The translations under genes were made by a program, and so were the position numbers. DNA of 64,000 bases from Closterium sp. Naga37s-1 (taxonomy: Eukaryota > Streptophyta > Zygnematophyceae > Desmidiales > Closteriaceae): assembly GCA_947471745.1 (NCBI GenBank), contig CANJKZ010000008.1:2210001-2274000 (forward strand), written 5' to 3'. Shown here piece after piece: positions 55,901 to 64,000 of this stretch. The notes below the pieces were generated by a model. That model worked only from the letters and a program-made list of their open reading frames with translations. It was not told where the DNA came from and did not search any database. How positions within the stretch are numbered: the stretch's first letter is position 1; every line of letters begins with the position of its first letter.

Positions 55901-56335
55901 GGGTCGGGGTTGTACGCGAAGCAATAAATGGGAGTACCATACCTTCAAGAGTGAAGGGGAGTGTTGGAATAACCGAAAGGTTGTTTAAGCATTCTAGAAA
56001 TATGGCAAAAACGCATTAGCCTCGTATAGAGGATGCGCAGCGCACTCCCACATAATCGAGATACATCATTTGCCTTGTATGGAGCACGTGATACTAAGGA
56101 GGTGGAAAGTCAACAGTCAAGAGTCAACTGTACGAACTGTTGACTAACCAAACCAGAGGTTATGCACTGCGACATGGTAACCGGTAGGCATCGGAATAGT
56201 CAGTGCTAGTGTACCGATACTTGTAATACTGTTAAATAAGCAAATTTACCTCTCAGATTACATGACAAGCTAGGATAATATTAACTGATGTAAGATTCAA
56301 CTCACTCTTCTTGTACAACAGTAAGATACAATGCA
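52973..56335 (-). mobile_element. Gypsy-B: Ty3/Gypsy 5' LTR, gag, protease and reverse transcriptase part
   Basis: On the minus strand, from right to left, come an LTR (55704-56335), a primer site (TTGGTATCC..AGC), gag from 55502 (MDQASFSALMQQ), a zinc knuckle (CIKCWKPCHKAKDC near 54550), an aspartyl protease core (FVNGGASHSL near 54300), and reverse transcriptase (QLIRQYPGIFPDNLPPG near 53790, then YGSYEFTVMPFSLTDAPSTF near 53350). It runs up against Copia-3, beyond which 39590-39775 continues it. It is broken at many points. Confidence 0.83.
55704..56335 (-). repeat. Gypsy-B 5' LTR, copy 1
   Basis: 632 bp, TGCATTGTATC to ACTCATCACA on the minus strand, with the primer site 2 nt beyond. A near-identical copy lies at 58371-58997. 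Confidence 0.82.
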
Positions 56336-56594
56336 TGGACACCGTTAATCGTGACCCGTTGGGTCCGTCCATGTAATTCGTTTCCCTCCTAAGAACTCGA
56401 TCTCGCCCAATGGATCAGCGCGTCTGTATTCTCGGCCAATCGGTCGGCTTCGTTGAAATTAGTTGGATGTCTTCGACGCACTTCGTACTGTATCTTATAT
56501 TTGAGGCCACTGATATATTTATCTAGCCGTTCAGCTTCCGCCATGTCATCCACATGATTTGCGAGCACCATAAACGACGCCATGTAGTCTTGAA

Positions 56595-57522
56595 TGTCAA
56601 CGGGAGTTGTGGTTGGCCCCGTCCTCGCTTGGGCGGAGCCGACCTCATGGTCGGTTGCGGGAGGTGCAGCCGACCTATAGCAATGGGCGAGCTGGTCGGC
56701 GTGGCTGGTCGACCTGCACGGGGGTCACTGCAGTGGCGCCGACTTTGGAGGGCACTGAGTTCAGGTGGTCGGCCTTGGGAGGTTGACCTGTGGAAGGCGT
56801 CGACTTGGGGACGCCGACTTGGGGCAGCCGACTTGGTGTGGTCGGCTGACGGCTGGGCTGGTCAACCTGGAGCTGGTCGACCAGGAGTGTGGTCGACCTG
56901 GAGCTGGTCGACCAAGGGTGTTGGTCGACTTGGTGTGGTCGACTGGAGGTGGACTTCGACCTGGGCGGTCGACGGGCACAAGGAGAAGCAGCAGGTCGAC
57001 ATGGTTGCCTGGTCGACCAGGTTACCCGGGCGGCGAGGTGCGCGAGCATCGCCCAGGAGGGATTTGCGAAGTCGACCTACGGTTCGGTATCCCGAGGTCG
57101 ACATGGCTCCACAGGTGCAACCGTCGGCACATGGTCGACCTGGCACCTGCGCAATGTGCGTGGCGGTGCACGTCGTGCTCAACCGTCACTTGGCACCTGC
57201 GAAGTAGGTGCGCGCACATGTGCACATGGTGGCCTGATGCTGGTGTGTGCTGGCACGCCAACCTTGCTGGCAAGTCACCCTCAGGGTGTGTTGGAGGTCG
57301 ACTTGCTGGTGTGCTAGGTTGCTGGGCATCTGATGTAGTCAACCTTGCCAATCCTGGTTGTACCATTGTTGTGAACCTTTCCTAGTGAAACTCTTGCCAA
57401 TTTCCCCGTGAACTAGCAAGCAGTGTGTGCACAAGGAAACGACTAAGGAACGAACGCAGAGATCACCTCCTACCCCGTGCCTAGCCCGTAGTCTATCTCC
57501 CGTTGCTAGAGTTATCTCCGCA
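56595..57522. mobile_element. 928-bp LTR-like insertion (TG...CA) rich in GTCGAC palindromes
   Basis: It begins TGTCAACGGG and ends TATCTCCGCA, with a perfect TTGAA duplication (56590-56594 and 57523-57527). That fits a solo LTR of an LTR element absent from the window. It holds more than a dozen GTCGAC or GGTCGACC sites. A diverged relative lies at 12680-13332 in the other orientation. There is no convincing coding region. Confidence 0.8.
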
Positions 57523-58370
57523 TTGAACACGTGCCAGCTGCGACCAGGTATGCATCTTCATGAAAGCATGCTCCGAGGCAGATACATGCTCGAAACACTC
57601 TCGTAAGGCCGTGCCCCACTCTTTCCACATGCGAATTGTGGTCATACTGAATATTGATGATGCCCGTCTGTTAGTAAAGACCAAAGTCCCGTATGCCGCA
57701 TGTGTTCCACCTGTCGGGGTCCACGTGCCCAAGGATCGGCACCATCAATCCAGCGTCGGGCCTCGAAGTAGCGATATCGTGCAATTAATGCGCGAGGGAT
57801 CATTGGTAACGTTCGCAGCAGTAAATAAGACCTCCACCTCTTAACTGTTATGTTCTTGTCCGTAGGGTTGAACTGGGGCGGGCTCGCGGGTTTAATCTTA
57901 AATGTTGTGACTGCAATTGATGTCGTCTCCGTTCGCCGCCTATCCTTTTCTTCGAAGCCGCATGTGAGCTCCTCAAATGGGTCGCTGCTCGCCGCTAGTT
58001 TGTTGCCTTTGCCTTCTTTGCGGGACGACTCCACGCGCACTTCACCTCGCACTTGGTGTAGCTCGGTGTTTTATTCATGTAGTCGCTTCATTCTTATCGT
58101 TAACGACTTCATTTCGGACTGCATCTCCACCACTTGCTGCATCAATGCGCTAAATGCTGCTTGATCCATTTGTTGCTAGCTACGTCTAGTAGGCAACTGG
58201 GTATCCTTGGCTATCCAAAATAGTGCAAGCGCAATAGCTATCAGGGTCGGGCAAGTTTAATTTAATAAACCGTGCTACACAGCTTTGCAGCCCACTGTGA
58301 AAACCACACCCGTGCCACTAAACTACCCTAAAAAGGCGAGGTGAGCTAGCAAAGTAGCTCTGATACCAAG

Positions 58371-58997
58371 TGTCATGAGTTGTTCAACAGATTTGCGCGG
58401 AATAACAAAGAACGAAGCTGCAAAAATATGGGCTGACGATACAACGAATTACTCAGGATAACGTAGCGAGCTAACCTAGATAGGAGGGAACCTCAGGAAT
58501 ACGAAATTGTGCGCATGTTAGGCAAGGGAAAACCGAAAGCGACGCGAGGCAGGTTTGGTGTCGAGTTGGGTCGGGGTTGTACGCGAAGCAATAAATGGGA
58601 GTACCATACCTTCAAGAGTGAAGGGGAGTGTTGGAATAACCGAAAGGTTATTTAAGCATTCTAGAACTATGGCAAAAACGCATTAGCCTCGTATAGAGGA
58701 TGCGCACTCCCATATCATCGAGATACATCATTAGCCTTGTATAGAGTACGTGATACTAAGGAGGTGGAAAGTCAACAGCCAAGAGTCAACTATACGAACT
58801 GTTGACTAACCAAACCAGAGGTTACACAATGCGACATGGTAATCGGTAGGCATCGGAATAGTCAGTGCTAGTGTACCGATACTTGTAATACTGTTAAATA
58901 AGCGAATTTACCTCTCCGATTACATGACAAGCTAGGATAATAAAAACTGATGTAAGGTTCAACTCACTCTTCATATACAACTGTAACATACAATGCA
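58371..58997 (-). repeat. Gypsy-B 5' LTR, copy 2
   Basis: About 627 bp and nearly identical to 55704-56335. On its left side it abuts a primer site reading TTGGTATCAGAGC on the minus strand. Confidence 0.85.
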
Positions 58998-59313
58998 TAC
59001 TGCGTACACGACTGTTCCCGCCACTTTACACCCAACAGTAGCCAATTACCACCTCGCGACACCTGCCTCGGCACTGTTCCCGCCAACACGACCATTGCGC
59101 CCAAACCACCCGGCTCGGCTGGTAACCTACGACCCAGCCCTACGCTTCGACAATTCCCAACCTCGATATCAGGCCCGACAGGGCACCCCTTCCCGAGCGT
59201 GTTACCATTGCCGAAACACTTCCCCTATATAACAGTTTGCTCATGCCTTCGCTCATTGTATGGTTTTGCTTCGATAGTTCAATCTTCGTTCGCTCACTCA
59301 ATTGCACTCGTAA
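58998..59313 (+). repeat. Gypsy-A-type LTR fragment in plus orientation
   Basis: Its reverse complement matches 38172-38470 (attgcactcgtaa end, ggcgggaacag motifs). It lies head to head with the Gypsy-C LTR. Confidence 0.78.
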
Positions 59314-59635
59314 TGTTACGGGTGCAATGAATCGAGGTAGCGAGGATTGTGCTAAGTTGGCAAACGAGTATAAGATGTGAGCGAAGGCATGAGCGAACAT
59401 ATATAGCGAAACATGCAAACGCGGTGTGTGCGAGCTAGCTAGTGCGATGTTCAGGCAGAGAGGTTCGGGCTAGCCCAAATGTGTAGGCCGACTCAGGCCA
59501 GTCCAGCGATGCATGGTTTGGGAATTGTGACGCGCGAAGGCGGCGAAACACAGTTAGCAGTAACGGGCAAAGAAACGGTTGGTCCTGTATGTGATGTTGA
59601 GGTGCATGGCAAGGAATGCTGAAAAAATCCTTACA
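59314..59635 (-). repeat. Gypsy-C 3' LTR
   Basis: 322 bp; on the plus strand it runs TGTTACGGGTGC to AATCCTTACA. The first bases are shared with the Gypsy-A LTR. Confidence 0.8.
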
Positions 59636-62600
59636 CTATCCCCCTCCCCAAGAAGCCCCTCCGCTACGCGAGTGCGCGTATATAGCGGAATCCCCGACTT
59701 CGCAAATACACCTGGAGGATAGGGTGGTTTTTTATGTTGGTCAGGGGCACCCAGCTATCTTCCGTGGGGGTGCGGTCCTTCCAGCGAATGAGGGATTCAA
59801 TCCTCCGGACTCCCGTGCGGTGAGAAATCCGATGGCTCCAAATCTTCTCGGGGTCAATGATCGGCTCCGATGTAGGACGCGTCATCGAAGGTGGGCGATG
59901 GCGTGGCAGTTAACTCGTGGTTGGGACGTACGGGCGAAGGAGGCTAACGTGGAACAGCGGGCTGATGCACCTGTCAGCGGGAAGCAGAAGATGGGCGGTG
60001 ACGGGCATTATCATTTGGCTGATTTGGAATGGGCCACGATAGCGTAGGAGAATTTTCGGCATGTTGGGCAGGCGTAAGTTTTGAGTGTCGAGCAGTACGT
60101 AGTCTCCTGGTTGGTACGTCACTGGGCCTCGGTGGTGATCGGCGTTCCTTTTAGCGAGATTTTTTGCTTTCTTGATTGCGTCTGCTGCGCGCATCCGGGA
60201 ACTGTTGCGCACGTGGCATCGGGTTGTCAGGGTTCGGCGTCATTTTTACTGTAGTTGGCGACTGCTGCGTTGCTGCTAATGTGGCGTTGTTGTAGACGAG
60301 CTCGATCAGCGGCAACTGCTGCTCCCAGGTCACTGCGTCGTCACACTGGCGCGAATCCATTGCTCCATGGTATGGTTCGTTCGTTTTGTTTGACCGTCGG
60401 TCTTGGGGTGGTACGATGAGCTGAACTATAGGCGGGTCCCGAACTGCTCCCACATTTTTTTCCAGAAGTTGCTGGTAAACTTCGTGTCGTAGTCGCTAAT
60501 AATCGCGGCTGGTATCCCGTGCAGACGAACGACGGTTACGATGAACAGGCGAGCCGTTTCTTTGGCTGAGTCAATTTCATGCACGCAGCGAAGTGAACCA
60601 TTCTCGTCAGTCAATCAACGACGACCATGACAGCGTCGTTACCACTGTGGCTTGCAGGTAACCCCGTGACGAAATCCATTGTTACTTACTGCCAGGCGCG
60701 CTCGAGCAGCGGGATCGGCTGCACTTGACCCGCTTCTTTATGCGCGAGCTCTTCATGACCTCACACGTGGGGCACGATCCCACGTGGTGCTGTAGGTCGG
60801 TCAACAGCTCTGGCCAATAGTAATACCGCTGCAGTTGATGTCGCGTTTTTTCTACCCCGAGGTAATTCCGTCGTGTGCCTCTTGCAGTAGCAGTTCCCGT
60901 AGCAGTGAGTATGCCGGTACCCAGAAGCGATTAGTTCCAATTGTTTTCATAATAAACCCCCTTAGCCTATGTTTGCTACTGCAAATTACCAGTGGTGAAT
61001 AATGGGTCGGTACGGTATCCGTGGGTGAACAGTCCAGTCAGTAGCGGATTTTTTTGGGCGAGTAGTATGACGTGCAGTTGGACTGTGGGGCGGGTGAGGG
61101 CGTTGGCGATATTCGATGCACCTTTTTTGTATGTTACGGTGCAGTGGAAGTTGGACTCCACATAGTCCAGCCAACGTATCTATTGTGGGTTGAGATTCGG
61201 TTGGGTGCGAAGGTACTGTAGTGAGCGATGGTCTGTCGGAACTATCCCGTCTGCTCGTGTCAGGTAGCATCGCCATACTTTGAACGCGTGCACGATCGCC
61301 AAGATCTTGCGGTCGTGTATCGGGTAGCTGCGTTCGGGCGGGTGAAGTTTGCGGGACTCGTACGCGATTGGCTGAAGGCCGTTCTTGAAGTCCTGCAACA
61401 CTTCGGCTCCGGCGGCGATGTCGCTTGCATCGGTGAGGATCAGCGATGTGCAGTACGGGTGGTGAGCACAAATAATTTTGAGGGCCAAGAAGGCAGCTTG
61501 CTCTTTGTCCCCCCACGTGTACTCAACCCCCTTCCTCAGCAAGTCGGTCAGTGGGGCAGTCAGCTTCGCCATGTCGGGGACGAACCAACGCACATAGTTG
61601 ACGAACCCCGGGAAACTTTGCAACTCGGTCAGATTTGTCAGCGCGTGCCAGGCATGAAATTGTCGCGGTTCTTTCGGGTCTATTTCCACGCCGTTGGTCC
61701 AGTTCAAGTTGGGTCAGTCAGAACTATCACTGTATTGTCGGCTGTGCTCCCAGTTCTAACTGTATGATGTGGTTGTGTGGTCGCTGAGGTGGCAGTCCCT
61801 CCGGTAGGTCGTCGGGAAAAAACTTCCAGTACTTTTTTCAATAGTGCTGCCATGTCATCCGGTACGTCGATGATCACTTTTTGTAAACCGCTCGGTTTGT
61901 CTGCTACCTCGGCTTCCCGGATGTCGACCGCGTACACGTCAGCTCCTACCGCTACAGCGCAATTCATCGTGATGGCATTGACCCAAATCGTCGAAGGCTC
62001 GGGCGAGCTCCATCGAAGTAAGGCAATGTTGTTACCGTTGACTCGCACAGTGCAATCGCCCGTCGTCCAGTCTATCCGTGTATTGTTTCGTCGCAGCCAA
62101 CCGGCCAAGTAAAATATCGGTTCCGTCGAGGGTCGTGGCCAGCATTTCCTGGGTGAAATTCCTATATCGCAAGTGGCGTGCCGTCGACTAGTCTTGCGTC
62201 GATCTCAGGTAAATATGGGTCCAGTTGTAGTTTAAGTTTCCGTGCAGTGGCAGTATTTTTTTGCTATGGCTAGCCCCTCCGTCCACGAATATCTTAACTA
62301 AGTCTGTGTGAATTTTCCCGCTAAGCAATATGGGACTATCTACCCCTGTACCCTCCTTGTTCAGCCGTGTGTGGTTGACCACATGAATTGGCACAGTCAC
62401 TCGGTGAGGGTCGGTTGGGTCTGCTACTGACTCCCAGCGTTTCCCTGCTGCTTGGTTTGTTTTTGCTGCTCGGCTCCCTCTTTTCCCTTAGCTTCTGGGC
62501 ATTCGCTTTTGCAATGCCCCCGCCTGTTGCACGCGAAGAAGCGCCCCTTTAACGGTGCAGCAGCGGCATTCGCGGCGACGGGGCGTATCGTGGCGTGCTC

Positions 62601-63770
62601 GTTCGTCCCACGAGTCATGTGTCCCCAGTTGCAGTTGTTGTTGTAGGACCCCGTCCTCGGTCGTCGGAGAAAATCGAGTTTCTCGGCCATGGCAAGAATT
62701 TCGTGAAATTCCGTGACGCCACGGAGCAGGATTTCTAGCGCAATTTCGTTTTTAAGATCGCCGACATAGCGATCAACGCGCTCAGCTTCGTGCATTTAGC
62801 CCAGTTGATTGCACAATGCCAGGAACCCGCTAGTGTAGTCTTGGACGGAACCGAGTTGGCACCAAGTGCGCATTTTGTGACGCGCGGAAATCGAGGCCGA
62901 AATTGGCTCGAATCTCCCGCGTAGACCTGCCCACCACGCGTCCCACGTGCGATACTGGGCGACCTCCACGGTGCGCATGGTCCAAAAAGTCCTTCCCGTA
63001 GCGGTAGAGTCTCGTAGTCACTCGGCTTCGTGATGATGACGCGCCACCAATCCATGGCGGGTCCTCGCAGTAATGACACGCCGAGACGTAGTTAGCGTCG
63101 AAGAAAACGTTTAGCGTGAAGAACCACGCCTGAACCGTCTGACCACCCAGTTGACCAGGGTCGAAGCATGGCGGACGCTGCGGCTTGAGCGGCATCGGTG
63201 ACGGGAGTGCCGAGTCATCAATTGGCGCCGCAATGTTGACGCGACGCTGACTTTCGGCCGCATTCGTCGCTCCAGGGTGTGTCATCCCGTGGTCGTCGTG
63301 AACGTCGTTGCGTGCGACGCCATCACTAGCAGCGCTCGAGGGTTGTCCCACGCTCTCGTGTTGGGATGTGGATGGTGCTGCCCGTGTTGTTGTTCCTTGC
63401 GTTTGTGTCTGTGCTTGTTGCGGCCGAATGACGTCATTCTGGAGCGACGTGCCTTCTGCCGTGAGTGCCGCAATTTCTTCGCTGCTTTCACGCAGTTGGC
63501 GCGGCAGCTCATCCAGGCGCTCCTGCGTCAGGCTGGCGAGGTCGATATGATCCGCCATTTCGAAGGGCCACGACCGGCTTAGATGCTAGGCGCAGTCGTG
63601 GCTGCACGTGCTTGCGAGAGAGCACGAGGGCAACGGCTCCTAGTACGCGGAGGGGAGTAAAAATCAAAAGTTGGGACGTTGCTGGTTGCGGAAAAAAATG
63701 TGCGGTCCAAAAAGGAAAGTATCTTTGATAGCTAAGTATTACGGGTGCAATGAATTGAGGTAGCGATGCT
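59314..63770 (-). mobile_element. Gypsy-C: chromodomain-type Ty3/Gypsy element, degraded
   Basis: The 3' LTR (59314-59635) is followed by a purine tract (complement of ctatccccctcccc). On the minus strand, from right to left, come gag from about 63558 (MADHIDLASLTQERLDELPR), a zinc-knuckle-like ACNRRGHCKSEC (near 62530), a protease core (FVDGGASHS near 62290), RT connection and RNase H (FPGFVNYVRWFVPDMAKLTA near 61600, then ILTDASDIAAGAEVLQDF near 61430), integrase (VTVVRLHGIPAAIISDYDTK near 60510) and a chromodomain-like tail (ESLIRWKDRTPTEDSW near 59800). Only about 34 bp of the 5' LTR end are seen (63737-63770). It is broken at many points. Confidence 0.85.
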
Positions 63771-64000
63771 TGCAGTAAGGGCACATTCCTATATCGACAC
63801 AAATGTCTCAATCCTATTGTGACACCCAAAAACAGCATATACTGTATCGTGTCACAATCGCGCGTTGCCCTAATGCGACTTCTCCTGTTTTTTACATCGG
63901 TTAGTGTTGAATGCGACTTCACACACCGTTGACGACGACACCTTCGTCAACGAGGAGGACGAGTCCGACTATAACGAGTACGGTGTTGGCACGGACGACG
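63771..64000 (+). other. window edge: possible start of an acidic coding segment
   Basis: From about 63929 to the end one frame reads an Asp/Glu-rich peptide (VDDDTFVNEEDESDYNEYGV). It could be an exon or the tail of a transposase. The sequence ends before this can be judged. I see nothing in 63771-63925. Confidence 0.25.

Larger units (their letters stand above)
56336..58997 (-). repeat. tandem duplicate of the Gypsy-B LTR-gag block
   Basis: 56336-56594 and 57523-58370 repeat the gag and leader found at 54598-55703, and 58371-58997 repeats the LTR. Without the 928-bp insertion the unit is about 1.73 kb, the same as the other copy. The join lies in the shared bases GCATGGA. The second primer site, TGGTATCAGAGC, is intact. 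Confidence 0.85.

Noticed and set aside
56554-57385. Open frames within the GTCGAC-rich insertion
   Set aside because: Low-complexity peptides from palindromic repeats (RPTWST type), no family resemblance, and all three frames are open.

Overview
The window reads as a repeat-rich nuclear segment of a green-plant (streptophyte) genome, perhaps a charophyte alga or a bryophyte. The signs are Ty1/Copia and chromodomain Ty3/Gypsy elements primed on initiator tRNA-Met-like sites (TGGTATCAGAGC and variants), and one host-type gene with a zinc finger and plant-style LxLxL and DLN motifs. The species cannot be fixed from the sequence. I see one clear host gene in 64 kb; almost everything else is transposable elements inserted into one another.

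Layout. 1-5592: minus-strand Copia-1, running off the left edge. 5716-10575: a decayed pogo/Tigger-like DNA transposon carrying three later insertions: a 1.5-kb non-autonomous LTR element (6139-7648), a miniature LTR element, TRIM-1 (9049-9705), and a 280-bp MITE inside TRIM-1's second LTR. 10880-12400: a broken non-LTR reverse transcriptase. 12680-13332: an old LTR-like repeat. 13400-15391: a second pogo-like transposase on the minus strand. 16341-24221: Copia-2 with TRIM-2 inside its gag. 24490-25640: a polypurine minisatellite. 26152-26831: a dispersed repeat split by a MITE. 27031-30462: the zinc-finger gene (minus). 32063-38166: Copia-5, sitting in a Gypsy LTR. 38172-56335: Gypsy pieces split by Copia-3 (39776-52972), which is itself split by Copia-4 (44494-51921). 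56336-58997: a tandem duplicate of a Gypsy LTR-gag block with a 928-bp insertion. 59314-63770: another Gypsy.

The feature most worth pursuing is the TRIM family (two complete copies and one solo LTR). Across its LTR/primer-site junction lies a tRNA-like fold with Pol III A and B boxes at tRNA spacing, and a TTTT tract sits just upstream of it in each LTR. That layout suggests a retroelement transcribed by Pol III from LTR to LTR. Other notable points are a WG-repeat array in the Copia-5 polyprotein, a stretched zinc-knuckle motif shared by three Copia elements, and a reading-frame conflict in the 5' part of the host gene.

All calls come from reading the sequence by eye. Identities and counts are hand estimates.
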